A stretch of 64,000 nucleotides of DNA from Jannaschia aquimarina (GCF_000877395.1 NZ_JYFE01000025.1:83855-147854); one strand, 5' to 3'; shown: positions 24,802-34,855, counted from the stretch's first letter. Notes: generated from the sequence alone by a model not told the origin. Translations and numbers: made by a program.

Positions 24802-26613
24802 CTACCGCACCCAGACTTCCACGCGGCGGTTGCGCGACCGGCCATAGGGGTTGTCGTTGCAGCTCATCGGCGCCGCTTCGCTCAGCCCGACGGCCGACAT
24901 CCGCATGTCGCGCAGCGTGCCCGCATCGGGATGCCACCGCAGCTCGTTCAGCACCTGCTCCGCCCGGTTGCGGGAAAGCTGCGTGTTGTAGGCGAACTGC
25001 CCGACCGTATCGGCGAAGCCCACGAAGATCAGCTCGCGCCCGGCATTCTCGGGGCGGCCCATGAATTCGACCAGGCGGTCCAGATCCCGGCGGCCCTTGC
25101 TGTCGAGCCGGAACTCGTCGGTGGGAAAGCGGAACGTCATCGACAGCCGGTTGGCCCCGGACAGTTGCGCCGAGATCTGGTCCTGCACGTCACGCACGAC
25201 CGGGCCCGGCTGGCCGATCCGGGCGGCGTTGATCAGGCGCGCCAGGGCGCGATCGTCCTCGACGATGCCCAGGCTGAAATAGCCCGACTCCGCGACATAT
25301 TGGTCGGCGGCCGGCGAGATCATGTAGTCGACCAGCTGCTGCACTTCCGGCTTGGGGTTCTGGTTGTCGATATACAGACGGATCCGCCGGCCCAGAAGGT
25401 ATTCCTCGGCCTTGCTCTTGAATGGCGTGGCTTCGGTCACGACGCCGCAATCGAGGATCAGGTCGATGGTCCTGGTGTCTCCGACATTGTCGCTGATCGA
25501 ATAGCCGATGGCGCCGGGGTTCTCTTCGACGAAGGCGCGCATGTCCCGGCCGCGATCCAGTTCGGTCGTGCGCGGGGACAGGTCGCGCTTTCCGCCGAAG
25601 GCCCAGTTCTCGAAATTCCTGCGGGCAGAGCCGCCATCCCGCGCGCCGGGCATGATCGACAGGTTGGGCCCGCCGACCTCGGCCCAGTTCGTGGTCCGGT
25701 CGGTGTAGATCGAGATCAGTTGCTGACGCGACAGGCTCTCGATCGGGTTGGAGGTGTGGACCGTCATCAGCACCGAGTCGACGCCGATGATGTATTCCTG
25801 TGACGGGTCGAACAGATCGCCGCGCCCTTGCGCCTTCAGGGCCGCGACCTGATACTGGTCCGGCGGCCCCGAGGCCATGGCGATGTCGGCGGTGCCCTCG
25901 ACCAGACGGTCGAAGCCGATCTCGGAATCGTTGGACTCGACCTCTATGACGAACGGATCGCCGCCATCGTTCGGGGTGAAGATGTACTGGGCGATCGCGT
26001 CCGGGAACTCGATCGGCTCCAAGACGGTCGCGTTCAGAATCTCTGCGAAGGGCTCCATCACCAGCGGCATCAGGTCTTCGCCGACATTGTCGGATCCGAC
26101 CATCACCAGATCGGCGGGAAGGCGCACCGGCGGCGGCGCCTCTGCGACCTCCTCGGCCTCGACCGTATCCTCGACCGTGCTGCTGGCGAGCACCGCAGGG
26201 GGCGGGCATCCGGGGCCGGAGCAGGTGACCGTATCGACCGCCGCCGACAGGATCACGCCGCCACTCTCGACGCTGAACATTCCGTCGGCGATGTCGACCA
26301 GACGACCAGAGAAGGTCTCTCCGCCGGTCTTGGCCGTGAGCGTGACCTGCCCGCCCAACTCGAAGGCGGTTTCCGGACAACCCGGTCCATAGCAGGTAAG
26401 CCCGCCGGCCCCCAACCGCAGGTCGCCGAGGTTCGGCACCCGGACGATATAGGTGTCGTCCTCAAATGAAATCAGTTCTCCATCCACGGCGATTTCACCG
26501 TCACCAGAGCGCAACGAGACCTGTTCCGCGACGGCGGATCCGACGAAAACCAGTGCTGTGAAGGAGAGGAGGGCGATGCGGCGAGGGCCGCGCGGCGTTA
26601 TGCCTATACTCAT
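24802..26613 (-). CDS. Phosphate-binding-like (PstS) domain fused to OmpA peptidoglycan-binding domain
   Basis: 603 residues; ATG at 26613 (a TTG two codons upstream is less likely). A signal peptide ends near residue 30 (SAVAEQ). Residues ~30-150 hold two Cys-containing repeats ('CYGPGCP' and 'CSGPGCPPP'), each probably one disulfide. Residues ~165-445 form a PstS-type periplasmic binding domain. Residues ~485-600 are OmpA-like, with 'RFPTDEFRLDSKGRRDLDRL', 'FVGFADTVG', 'NTQLSRNRAEQVL' and a terminal 'RSRNRRVEVWV'. The layout anchors a solute-binding domain to the cell wall. No phosphate permease is nearby, so a sensing or scavenging role is likely. Confidence 0.88.
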   Translation of the reverse strand: MSIGITPRGPRRIALLSFTALVFVGSAVAEQVSLRSGDGEIAVDGELISFEDDTYIVRVPNLGDLRLGAGGLTCYGPGCPETAFELGGQVTLTAKTGGETFSGRLVDIADGMFSVESGGVILSAAVDTVTCSGPGCPPPAVLASSTVEDTVEAEEVAEAPPPVRLPADLVMVGSDNVGEDLMPLVMEPFAEILNATVLEPIEFPDAIAQYIFTPNDGGDPFVIEVESNDSEIGFDRLVEGTADIAMASGPPDQYQVAALKAQGRGDLFDPSQEYIIGVDSVLMTVHTSNPIESLSRQQLISIYTDRTTNWAEVGGPNLSIMPGARDGGSARRNFENWAFGGKRDLSPRTTELDRGRDMRAFVEENPGAIGYSISDNVGDTRTIDLILDCGVVTEATPFKSKAEEYLLGRRIRLYIDNQNPKPEVQQLVDYMISPAADQYVAESGYFSLGIVEDDRALARLINAARIGQPGPVVRDVQDQISAQLSGANRLSMTFRFPTDEFRLDSKGRRDLDRLVEFMGRPENAGRELIFVGFADTVGQFAYNTQLSRNRAEQVLNELRWHPDAGTLRDMRMSAVGLSEAAPMSCNDNPYGRSRNRRVEVWVR

Positions 26614-26915
26614 TGTCAAAACTCACTCTTGACCTGACCACGATGGGAAGGCCGACAGCGCGTTCGAACTGCTCCCGGGGCTCGTGCCCACCCGTTACCG
26701 TTTCAACAAAGCCTAAAAGATGTGCAGAATTGCGGCCGAACTCGGGCCTTCGTCGACAATCCCGTTCGGCCCCGTGGCCGGGCCAGCGGATCCGCCGGTT
26801 TCACCGCGTGCCGACGGACCGGCAGACGGGCAAGATGGGGCCGTTCGGATCCGGCATCCGGTTCGGCCCGGGCGAATGGGCGGATCCGGGCGCAACCCTA
26901 TTGGCCGGCCACCTA
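26614..26915. other. Intergenic region between the PstS/OmpA gene and phzF
   Basis: About 300 bases without a credible gene on either strand. It must hold the promoter of the PstS/OmpA gene and the 3' end of the phzF transcript. I see no clear terminator or operator; short GGATCCGG copies recur but without regular spacing. Confidence 0.4.
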
Positions 26916-27734
26916 TCAGATCTCGATCTCTCCACGCAGATAGGTTACCGCGCGGCCGGTCAGGGTCACGACCGTGTCGCCCAGCAGGCAGTCCGCTGCG
27001 CCGCCGCGGGCGCTGATCTGGCGGGCCGACAAGGTGTCGCGCCCCAGCCGAGCGGCCCAGAACGGCACCAGCACGCCATGGGCAGATCCGGTGAACGGGT
27101 CCTCGTCGATCCCGGCGGCGGGGGCGAAATAGCGGCTGACGAAATCGCCTCCCTTCGCCGCCGGCGCGGTGCAGATCACGCCCCGCGACCGGCCCGCTCC
27201 GCCCCCCACCCGGACCAGAGCGGCGAAGTCAGGGGCCAGCGCCGCCACCTCGTCCTCGGTGGCGAAGACGGCCACGTCATCCCATTCGTCGGGCGCGTAA
27301 TGGGCGCGCAGCACCTTGGTCGGGGCGGCGCCCAGCGCGCGGCCCAGCCCCTCGGGCGGATCCACCGGAGCGGGGTCCAGACGCGGCAGCCGCAGAGCCA
27401 GCCGGTCGCCGTCACGGCGCACGACCAGCTCGCCGGCCTACCGCGTGGCAAAGCGCACCTCCTCGGCCCCCGTCGCCTCCAATATGACATGGCCCGAGGC
27501 CAGCGTCGCATGTCCGCACAGCGCCACCTCGAGTGCGGGCGTGAACCAGCGCAGGCCCCGCGCATTCCCCTCGCCCGTCAGAAAGGCCGTCTCGGCCAGG
27601 TTGTTCTCCTCCGCGATGGCCAGCATTACGGAATCGTCCAACCAGTCGCCCGGCAGTTGCACGACCGCCGCCGGATTGCCGGTGAAGACGCCGGTCGTGA
27701 CGAAGGCGTCGACCTGATGGAGGGGCAGCTTCAC
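26916..27734 (-). pseudogene. PhzF family isomerase/epimerase gene interrupted by an in-frame TAG
   Basis: A continuous PhzF reading frame of 273 codons from the ATG at 27734, broken only by TAG at 27440-27438 (codon 99). Before the stop: 'GNPAAVVQLP', catalytic Glu48 in 'NNLAETAFL', and 'CGHATLASGH'. After it: 'GELVVRRDGDRLALRLP' and 'DEDPFTGSAHGVL', the second family signature. Both halves keep every expected motif and the frame is unshifted, so a recent single-base nonsense change or a sequence error is most likely. PhzF-like enzymes are diaminopimelate-epimerase-fold isomerases; this one has no phenazine context. Confidence 0.8.
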
Positions 27735-27795
27735 ACCGTACGCTCCTGATTCGTTCTTGGCCGGGGAAAACGTCCCGTCTGCCTATTGTGCAGAC

Positions 27796-27828
27796 AGGGG
27801 GTGCACGGGGGGTGCACAGGGGGTGCAC
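27796..27828. repeat. Three 11-bp tandem repeats carrying GTGCAC
   Basis: Three consecutive 11-base units of the form (A/G)GGGGGTGCAC at 27796-27806, 27807-27817 and 27818-27828, differing only in the first base. Each contains the palindrome GTGCAC, so identical sites sit one helical turn apart. The array is in the 163-base gap between the phzF start and the end of the upstream ABC gene, i.e. in the phzF promoter region. Confidence 0.8.
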
Positions 27829-27897
27829 ACCGGCCGAGAACGGAATCGCCGGCTTCAGGACGAGAATAGGGACGACATTCCGCCCGCTCCATGCAGG

Positions 27898-28947
27898 TCA
27901 GACCACCCGCTCGCCGCTTTCGGCGTCGAAGACATGGCAGATCTCGGCTGGGATATGGGCGGCGAAGGGCGCCTTGATCTCGGCCCGGAACTCCTTGGGC
28001 GCCTTGACCGCCACGAGGTCGCGCCCGGTGCGGACCGTGACCATGGTCGAGTCGCCCAGAAGCTCCATCGAATAGACCGGCGCGCGCAACTCGCCCTGCC
28101 CCTCCTCGGCGACGCTCGCATCCTCGGCGCGGAAGCCGCAGATCACCTTGCCCGGCGGGCCGGACACCCCGGGAATCGTTGCGTTTTCGCTATGGAAGGT
28201 GCCGTCCCGGATCTCTCCGGCCATCAGGTTCATGGCGGGGCTGCCGATAAAGCCCGCAACGAAGGTGTTCTGGGGCTGGTCGTAGATTTCCGTCGGCGTT
28301 CCAACCTGTTGCACGATGCCCGCCTTCATCACGACCACCCGGTCCGCCAGGGTCATCGCCTCGATCTGGTCGTGGGTGACGTAGATCGTCGTCACCTTCA
28401 GCTCGTGGCTCAGGTTTTTGATCTGCGCCCGCGTCGAGACCCGCAGCTTGGCGTCCAGGTTCGACAGCGGCTCGTCCATCAAAAAGACCTGCGGCGTCCG
28501 CACGATGGCGCGGGCCAGCGCCACCCGCTGCCGTTGCCCGCCCGACAGCGCGGCGGGCTTGCGGTGCAGGAAGTCGTCAAGCTCCACCATCGCCGAGGCG
28601 CGCATCACCCGCTCCTCATGCTCCGCCTGGGGGACCTTCCGGACCTTCAGGGGGAAGCGGATATTCTCGTAGACCGTCAGGTTCGGGTAGAGGCCATAGC
28701 TTTGAAAAACCATGGCAATATCGCGGTCCTTCGGATCCAGATCGTTGACCCGGCGGTCCCCGATATAGATGTCGCCGGCCGTCGGATCCTCCAAGCCCGC
28801 GATCATGCGCATCGTCGTCGTCTTGCCGCAGCCCGATGGCCCCAACAGGACCAGGAATTCCCGGTCCGCGATGTCCAGGTCGAAGGCCTGCACACCCACG
28901 AAGTCGCCCCAGCGCTTCGTGACATTCTTGAGCTTGATCTCGGCCAT
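27898..28947 (-). CDS. ABC transporter ATPase, UgpC/MalK (CUT1) type
   Basis: 349 residues. Walker A 'GPSGCGKTT' near residue 38, Q-loop 'MVFQSYGLYPNLTV' near 81, signature 'LSGGQRQRVALARA' near 134, Walker B 'VFLMDEPLSNLDAKLR' in the next strand, switch His in 'THDQ', then a C-terminal TOBE/OB region from ~235. This is the shared ATPase type of sugar and glycerol-3-phosphate importers. No permease or binding-protein genes are adjacent, so it is an orphan that may serve transporters encoded elsewhere. Confidence 0.9.
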   Translation of the reverse strand: MAEIKLKNVTKRWGDFVGVQAFDLDIADREFLVLLGPSGCGKTTTMRMIAGLEDPTAGDIYIGDRRVNDLDPKDRDIAMVFQSYGLYPNLTVYENIRFPLKVRKVPQAEHEERVMRASAMVELDDFLHRKPAALSGGQRQRVALARAIVRTPQVFLMDEPLSNLDAKLRVSTRAQIKNLSHELKVTTIYVTHDQIEAMTLADRVVVMKAGIVQQVGTPTEIYDQPQNTFVAGFIGSPAMNLMAGEIRDGTFHSENATIPGVSGPPGKVICGFRAEDASVAEEGQGELRAPVYSMELLGDSTMVTVRTGRDLVAVKAPKEFRAEIKAPFAAHIPAEICHVFDAESGERVV

Positions 28948-29029
28948 CCGCACCCCCGCTGTCGGGTCCAGACTAGACACGGGCCCCACGACGCGACAAG
29001 CGTTTTGCAATCGTATGCAAGAGGACCCG

Positions 29030-30043
29030 ATGGCGGACGGCGCGGCACGGATCGAGATCGACAGACACGACGCGAAGGCCGCGCTGGAGGCGCTGTCCGA
29101 AGGCGATCTGGATCGCCTCGCCCCAGACGCGACCTGCGACGCGGCGCATCCGTTCGGGCGCCTGACAGGCTCCGACGCCCGGCGCCCCTGGGCCGAACTG
29201 CACGCCGCCTTCCCGGATCTGGAGCGTCGCGACACCATCTTCGTCGCGGGCCAGAACCATTCCGACGACCGCATCACGGAGTGGCGCGCACCGCGTCTCG
29301 TGGCCTGCCTCGGGTCCTATCTGGGCACGTTTGACGCGCCCTTCGCGGGCATCCCGCCGACCGGCGCCCTCGCCACGCTCGATTACGGAGAGGCGCACTG
29401 GATCGAGGACGGGCGCATCCGCGCCTCATGGCTCGTCTGGGACCTCGCCGGGCTGATGCTGCGCACCGGCTGCTGGCCTCTGGCGCATCCTCTAGGCGCA
29501 CCGGGCCACTGGCCGGGCCCACGCACGCAGGACGGTCTGCGGATGGCCGCCACACCGGACGACCGGGCCGAGGCGTTGGGCACCGTGCTCGACATGCATG
29601 CCATCCTGAACGGCTACCGCAACGACTCCATCAAGGGGATCGACATGCGGCACTGGCATCCCGACTTCACCTATTGGGCGGGCGGTGCGATCGGCGCCTG
29701 CCGGGGGATCGAGGGCTTCCGTGCCCACCATCAGATCCCCTATCGCCGCGCGTTCCCCGACGCACAGGGCGCGGGGCATTTCGCGCGCCTGTCTGACGGC
29801 CCCTACGCGGTCACCGGCGGCGACGTGACGATGACCCATGCGGGCGACGAATACCTCGGCCTTGCGCCCACAGGGCGGCGCCTGCGCTTTCGGGTGATGG
29901 ATTTCTACCGCTTCGGCGCCGACGGCCGCATCGCCGAGAACTGGCTGCCCAACGACACGCTGGGCCTGATGGCGCAGATGGGGATCGACGTCCTCGCCCG
30001 GCTGAGGCACCGCCGCGGGCAACCCCGTCGGGACGTCTTCTGA
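29030..30043 (+). CDS. Double SnoaL-like protein (tandem NTF2 folds)
   Basis: 337 residues using the ATG at 29030, which has AGAGGA five bases upstream; the ATG at 29015 lacks one. Two SnoaL/ester-cyclase-type domains are visible in tandem: residues ~10-145 ('RDTIFVAGQN', 'GEAHWIEDGRIRASW') and ~185-325 ('HWHPDFTYWAGG', 'VMDFYRFGADGRIAENWLPNDTLGLMAQMG' in part). Domain two keeps the 'DGRIAENW' strand well. Activity is unknown. It is divergent from the orphan ATPase gene and convergent with the kinase-like gene. Confidence 0.75.
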   Translation: MADGAARIEIDRHDAKAALEALSEGDLDRLAPDATCDAAHPFGRLTGSDARRPWAELHAAFPDLERRDTIFVAGQNHSDDRITEWRAPRLVACLGSYLGTFDAPFAGIPPTGALATLDYGEAHWIEDGRIRASWLVWDLAGLMLRTGCWPLAHPLGAPGHWPGPRTQDGLRMAATPDDRAEALGTVLDMHAILNGYRNDSIKGIDMRHWHPDFTYWAGGAIGACRGIEGFRAHHQIPYRRAFPDAQGAGHFARLSDGPYAVTGGDVTMTHAGDEYLGLAPTGRRLRFRVMDFYRFGADGRIAENWLPNDTLGLMAQMGIDVLARLRHRRGQPRRDVF

Positions 30044-30050
30044 CCGGGCT

Positions 30051-31046
30051 CTAGCCCCGCGATCCGTCCACCCAGCGCAGACCCAGCGACACCACTTCGG
30101 GGACCATCGCGCCATAGGCCCGGCCCGCCTCGGGGTTGGAGGCGTTGCCCGCCTCAGCCCGCGCCCCCACCCCCGCGAGGATCGCCGCCAGACGAAAGGC
30201 CGCCAGCGCCAGCCAAGGCCGCAGATCCGGCACTTCGATCCCGCGCCGCCGCGCGTAGACTTCCAGATGCGCCTCGTCCGATGGCAGGCCCAGCGCCGCC
30301 CGGCCCACGCCGCCCAGCCCTTTCAGCGGCGAGTCGTGGGGCAGGTTCCACTGCATGATCTGATAGGCCACATCCGCCAGCGGATGGCCCAGCGTCGACA
30401 GCTCCCAGTCGAGGATACCGATGATATGGGGCTGCGTCGGGTGAAAGATCAGGTTGTCCAGCCGCCAATCGCCATGGACCAGCGCCGGCTCCGCCTCGGG
30501 TGGGTCCTGCGCGCGCAGCCAGGCGCCCAGACGCGTCATCCCCTTGGCGGGTGTCTCGACGCTCGCGGCATATTGCCGGCTCCAGATCTCCGCCTGACGG
30601 GCGAAATAGCCCTCCGCACGACCGTAATCGCCCAGGCCTATGCCGAACGGGTCCAGGCCATGCAGGTCGGCCAGCATGCGTCCCATTTCTTCGTAGATCG
30701 CGCCCCGCTCCTCCAGGTCCGGCAGGGCGGGATCCCAGAAGATGCGGCCATCCAGGTACTCCATCACGTAGAAGGGGCGGCCCAGCGGATTGTCGCCTTC
30801 CTCCAGCAGGATCGGCACCGGCGCTGGCACCCCCGTCTCCATCAATGCGGCCAGAACGCGGAACTCCCGCTCGATCGCATGGGCCTTGGGCAGCAGCTTT
30901 CCGGGCGGCTTGGCGCGCAAGACCATGGCCCCCTGCCCCGTCTCCAGCCGCCATGTCGGGTTCGATTGCCCCGTGCCGAACCTCTCCGCGCCGGTGACCG
31001 GGGTGCCCAGCCGTGCGGCGAGCCAGTCGAACATATCCTGATCCAT
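30051..31046 (-). CDS. Aminoglycoside-phosphotransferase-like kinase, ACAD10/11 N-terminal type
   Basis: 331 residues. APH/choline-kinase fold with 'GQSNPTWRLETGQGAMVLRAKPPG' (partly shown) at the nucleotide loop, the catalytic loop 'LVHGDWRLDNLIF' near residue 195 and the metal segment 'GILDWELSTLGHPLADVAY' near 215. This is the kinase half of human ACAD10/11, which phosphorylates 4-hydroxyacyl-CoAs. It is divergent from an acyl-CoA dehydrogenase of the matching type, with 59 bases between them, so the two likely work together in 4-hydroxy acid catabolism. Confidence 0.88.
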   Translation of the reverse strand: MDQDMFDWLAARLGTPVTGAERFGTGQSNPTWRLETGQGAMVLRAKPPGKLLPKAHAIEREFRVLAALMETGVPAPVPILLEEGDNPLGRPFYVMEYLDGRIFWDPALPDLEERGAIYEEMGRMLADLHGLDPFGIGLGDYGRAEGYFARQAEIWSRQYAASVETPAKGMTRLGAWLRAQDPPEAEPALVHGDWRLDNLIFHPTQPHIIGILDWELSTLGHPLADVAYQIMQWNLPHDSPLKGLGGVGRAALGLPSDEAHLEVYARRRGIEVPDLRPWLALAAFRLAAILAGVGARAEAGNASNPEAGRAYGAMVPEVVSLGLRWVDGSRG

Positions 31047-31105
31047 GCGCGCAGGGTTGCGCGCGCCGCGCCGAGTGGCAAGGCTGTACCGCAGGGAGGA
31101 CCGAT

Positions 31106-32335
31106 ATGGATCTGGGATTGAGCGCCCGCGGCGCAGAGCTGCACGAGGCGGTCGCACGCATGGTGCGCGAAGAGATCGCTCCGCAGGACGCGGCGTTTCA
31201 TGCCGCCGTGGGTGAGACGGGCGACCGCTGGAAGATGTCGCACCGCCAGACCGAGATCCTGGAGGGGCTGAAGACCCGCGCCCGTGAACGGGGTCTCTGG
31301 AACCTCTGGCAGACGCATCTGCCCGGCGGCCCCGGCATCTCGACGGTGGATTATGCCTGGCTGGCCGAAGAGATGGGCCGCTCCTGGCTCGCGCCTGAGG
31401 TGTTCAATTGCAACGCGCCGGATACCGGCAACATGGAGGTCTTCACCCGCTACGGCACCGACGAGATGAAGGATCGCTGGCTCGGCCCGCTGATGGAGGG
31501 CCGCATCCGCTCCGCCTATCTGATGACCGAGCCGCAGGTCGCCTCGTCGGATGCGACGAATATCTCCATGCGTTGCGAGCGGGACGGCGACGGCTGGATC
31601 CTGAACGGCGAGAAATGGTGGAGCACCGGCGCCGGCGACCCCCGCTGCGCCGTGCACATCGTCATGTGCCTGACCGATCCCGATGGCCCCCGCCACGGGC
31701 GGCATTCCATGGTCGTCGTCCCCGCCGAGACGCCCGGTGTCGAGATCCTGCGCCCGCTTCAGGTCTTCGGAGAGGACGATGCCCCCCACGGCCACATGCA
31801 TATCCGCTATACCGATGTGCGCGTTCCCGGCGAGGCGATGCTGCTGGGACCGGGCCGGGGGTTCGAGATCGCGCAAGGCAGGCTGGGGCCGGGGCGCATC
31901 CACCATTGCATGCGCGCGATCGGAATGGCCGAGAAGGCGTTGGAGCTGGCCGTGGCGCGTGGCCGGGCGCGGCAGGCCTTCGGCTCGGACCTGCTTTCGC
32001 TGGGCGGCAATGCCGAACGCGTGGCCGAGGCGCGCATCGCCATCGACGGCGCCCGCCTCGTCACCCTGCGCGCCGCGTGGGAGATGGACGCCGCCGAACG
32101 CGAGACCGGCACCATGAAGCGCGCGGCCCCCGCGATCAGCGCCGCCAAGGTGCTGGTCCCCCGCGTCGCGCTGGAGGTCTGCGACATGGCGATCCAGCTC
32201 CATGGCGGCGCGGGCGTCAGCCAGGACACCGAACTCGCCCGCCTCTGGGGCCATTTGCGGACCCTGCGTCTGGTCGACGGACCGGATGCGGTGCATCTGC
32301 GGACGGTGTTTCGCGCGCAGGTCCCGCGCGGCTGA
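31106..32335 (+). CDS. Acyl-CoA dehydrogenase, ACAD11-like
   Basis: 409 residues, ATG at 31106 with GGGAGGA upstream. Normal ACAD layout: helical N-terminus, beta domain with 'YLMTEPQVASSDATNI' (FAD/substrate loop) near residue 137 and 'GEKWWSTGAGDPRC' near 168, then helical C-terminus with 'RIHHCMRAIGMAEKALEL' and 'QLHGGAGVSQDTELARLW', the FAD-binding and active-site end. Together with the divergent kinase gene it would convert 4-phospho-acyl-CoA to an enoyl-CoA, as proposed for ACAD10/11. A short GC hairpin follows the stop. Confidence 0.92.
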   Translation: MDLGLSARGAELHEAVARMVREEIAPQDAAFHAAVGETGDRWKMSHRQTEILEGLKTRARERGLWNLWQTHLPGGPGISTVDYAWLAEEMGRSWLAPEVFNCNAPDTGNMEVFTRYGTDEMKDRWLGPLMEGRIRSAYLMTEPQVASSDATNISMRCERDGDGWILNGEKWWSTGAGDPRCAVHIVMCLTDPDGPRHGRHSMVVVPAETPGVEILRPLQVFGEDDAPHGHMHIRYTDVRVPGEAMLLGPGRGFEIAQGRLGPGRIHHCMRAIGMAEKALELAVARGRARQAFGSDLLSLGGNAERVAEARIAIDGARLVTLRAAWEMDAAERETGTMKRAAPAISAAKVLVPRVALEVCDMAIQLHGGAGVSQDTELARLWGHLRTLRLVDGPDAVHLRTVFRAQVPRG

Positions 32336-32343
32336 GAGCGCCG

Positions 32344-32366
32344 GGGGCAGTTCGACGGAGTGCCCC
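32344..32366 (+). terminator. Possible terminator after the acyl-CoA dehydrogenase gene
   Basis: GGGGCA (32344-32349) pairs with TGCCCC (32361-32366) around an 11-base loop, followed after five bases by TTTTA. The stem is short and the T-run weak, so activity is uncertain. The remaining 110 bases before the malic enzyme stop hold no gene. Confidence 0.35.
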
Positions 32367-32476
32367 TGCCGTTTTACCCGGCCTTAACCGTACAGGCGCA
32401 AAACAACCGGTACGGCGCGCACTCCGGCGGGCCGGATGCCCGACCGATCGGGAAAGTGTTCCGCCCGCCCTGCGCG

Positions 32477-34753
32477 TCAGCCGTAATGCGCAACCGGCGT
32501 CCCGGCCAGCGCCGCCATGTTGAGAAGGCCGCGCGCGGTGATCGACGGCGTCACGATATGGGCCTTGTTGCCCATCCCCATCAGGATCGGCCCCACCTCC
32601 AGCCCGCCCGCGCGCGCCTTCAACACGTTGCGCGTGGCGCCGGCCGCGTCGGTCGACGCGAAGACGAGCACGTTGGCCGCCGCCTCCATCCGGCAATCGG
32701 CGAGGAATCGGTTGCGCAGCTCTGGGTCGAGTGCGGCATCCAGGTTCATCTCGCCCTCGTATTCGAAATCGAGGCTCTGGGCGTCCAGCAACCCCTTGGC
32801 CGCCCGCATCGTGCGGCCCGACGCGCTGTCGAGATTGCCGAATTGCGAGCTGGAACACAGCGCCACCTTGGGTTCGATGCCAAAGCGGCGCACATGCCGG
32901 GCGCAAGCGACGGCGGTCTCGGCGACCTGCGCCGGCGTCGGCTCGGGGTGGACATGGGTATCCGCGATGAAGAGCGGGCCGCCTTCCAGCAGCATCATCG
33001 ACAGCGCGCCCACCGGATGCAGTCCGTCCCGGCCCAGGATCTCGGACACGTAGCGAAGGTGCCAGAGGAACTGCCCGAACGTGCCGCAGATCATGCTGTC
33101 GGCCTCGTCGCGGTGGACCATGATCGCGGCGATGGCAGTCGCATTCGTGCGCATGATCGCGCGTGCCAGATCGCGGGCCACGCCGCGCCGTGACATGAGG
33201 CCGTGATACGTCTCCCAATAGTCGCGGTAGCGCGGATCGCTCTCGGGGTTCACGATCTCGACATTCCGGCCCGGCTCGAGCGTCAGGCCCAACCGCTCCA
33301 CCCGAGTCGCGATCACGTCCGGACGGCCGATCAGGATCGGCGTGTCCGTCGTTTCCTCCATAATGGCCTGGGCGGCGCGCAGCACGCGCTCGTCCTCTCC
33401 TTCGGCAAAGGCGATGCGACGCTCCGCCTGAGCGGCGGCCTCGAAGACCGGGCGCATCACGAAGGCCGAACGGAAGACCGACGCGTCCAGCCGCCGCTTG
33501 TAGGCCGCGATATCCGGCTCGGGCCGGGTGGCGACGCCGCTTTCGATGGCGGCCTCGGCGACGGCCGACGCGACGACGCCCATCAGCCGGGGATCGAACG
33601 GTTTGGGGATCAGGTAGTCCGGTCCGAAGGTCAGCGCCTCGCCCTGGTAGGCCGCAGCCGCTTCGGCGCTGGTCGTGGCGCGCGCGAGCGCGGCGATGCC
33701 CTCGACGCAGCCGATCTTCATCGCCTCGTTGATCTCGGTCGCGCCCACGTCCAGCGCGCCCCGAAAGATGAACGGGAAGCAAAGCACGTTGTTGACCTGG
33801 TTCGGGTGATCGCTCCGTCCCGTGGCGATGATCGCATCGGGGGCCGCGGCGCGCGCGGCGTCGTAGCCGATTTCCGGGTTGGGATTGGCCAGCGCGAAGA
33901 TGATCGGACGGCTGGCCATGCGGCCCACCATGTCGGGTGTCAGGACGCCCGGACCCGACAGGCCGAGGAACAGGTCGGCCCCCTCGATCACCTCGTCCAG
34001 CTTGCGCGGCCCGCCCGGCTGGGCGAAGGCCGCCTTCTGGGGGGTCATTTCCTCTTCCCGGCCTTCGTGGACCAGGCCCGCCAGATCGCAGAGCCACACA
34101 TTCTCGCGCCGCACGCCGAGGCTCAGCAACATGTTCAGACAGGCGATGCCCGCCGCGCCGCCGCCGGTGGAGACGACCTTGATCTCCTCCCATTTGCGGT
34201 CCGTCAGGCGCAGCGCGTTCAGCGCCGCGGCGCCCACGACGATGGCGGTCCCGTGCTGGTCGTCATGGAAGACGGGGATGCCCATCCGCTCGCGGCACAG
34301 CTTTTCGACGACGAAGCAGTCGGGCGCCTTTATGTCTTCGAGGTTGATCGCCCCGAATGTCGGCTCGAGCGCGCAGACGATATCCGCCAGCTTCTCGGGA
34401 TCGCTTTCGTTCACCTCGATGTCGAAGCAATCGATGCCCGCGAACTTCTTGAAGAGGACCGCCTTGCCCTCCATCACCGGCTTGGAGGCGAGCGCACCGA
34501 TATTTCCAAGACCGAGGACCGCCGTCCCGTTGGTCACCACCGCGACGAGGTTGCCGCGTGCGGTGTAGTCGCGCGCCGCCGCCGGATCCTCATGGATTGC
34601 CGAAGAGGCATCCGCCACACCGGGCGAATAGGCGCGGGCCAGATCGCGCCCGTTCTCCAGAGGCTTGGTGGCGCGAACCTCCAGTTTCCCGGGGCGCGGC
34701 AGGCGGTGGTAATCCAGCGCCGCCTGGCGCAGGCCGTCGTCATCGGTGCTCAT
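32477..34753 (-). CDS. maeB: NADP-dependent malic enzyme with phosphotransacetylase-like C-terminal domain
   Basis: 758 residues, ATG at 34753 preceded by GGGAGGG. Residues ~1-430 are malic enzyme: '[13 protein letters not shown]' , '[28 protein letters not shown]' in pieces, '[14 protein letters not shown]' and the NADP site '[12 protein letters not shown]'. Residues ~430-758 resemble phosphotransacetylase (Pta) but serve as a regulatory, oligomerising domain in MaeB-type enzymes, which typically lack Pta activity. The reaction is malate + NADP to pyruvate + CO2 + NADPH, feeding gluconeogenesis or lipid synthesis. Length matches the family. Confidence 0.95.
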   Translation of the reverse strand: MSTDDDGLRQAALDYHRLPRPGKLEVRATKPLENGRDLARAYSPGVADASSAIHEDPAAARDYTARGNLVAVVTNGTAVLGLGNIGALASKPVMEGKAVLFKKFAGIDCFDIEVNESDPEKLADIVCALEPTFGAINLEDIKAPDCFVVEKLCRERMGIPVFHDDQHGTAIVVGAAALNALRLTDRKWEEIKVVSTGGGAAGIACLNMLLSLGVRRENVWLCDLAGLVHEGREEEMTPQKAAFAQPGGPRKLDEVIEGADLFLGLSGPGVLTPDMVGRMASRPIIFALANPNPEIGYDAARAAAPDAIIATGRSDHPNQVNNVLCFPFIFRGALDVGATEINEAMKIGCVEGIAALARATTSAEAAAAYQGEALTFGPDYLIPKPFDPRLMGVVASAVAEAAIESGVATRPEPDIAAYKRRLDASVFRSAFVMRPVFEAAAQAERRIAFAEGEDERVLRAAQAIMEETTDTPILIGRPDVIATRVERLGLTLEPGRNVEIVNPESDPRYRDYWETYHGLMSRRGVARDLARAIMRTNATAIAAIMVHRDEADSMICGTFGQFLWHLRYVSEILGRDGLHPVGALSMMLLEGGPLFIADTHVHPEPTPAQVAETAVACARHVRRFGIEPKVALCSSSQFGNLDSASGRTMRAAKGLLDAQSLDFEYEGEMNLDAALDPELRNRFLADCRMEAAANVLVFASTDAAGATRNVLKARAGGLEVGPILMGMGNKAHIVTPSITARGLLNMAALAGTPVAHYG

Positions 34754-34855
34754 GAACCCTCCCGTTCTTGTCCACGGGGATAGTCCAGCCCGATGGCCGC
34801 GCCTAGACCCCGCTGCCATTTGGCGTGGCCCGCGGGGACGCAAGGTCAACGAAGA

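Noticed and set aside
23549..27734. Recoding at the in-frame TAA and TAG codons (selenocysteine or pyrrolysine)
   Set aside because: TAA is not recoded in either system and no pyrrolysine genes are seen; simple nonsense mutations or sequence errors are more likely.
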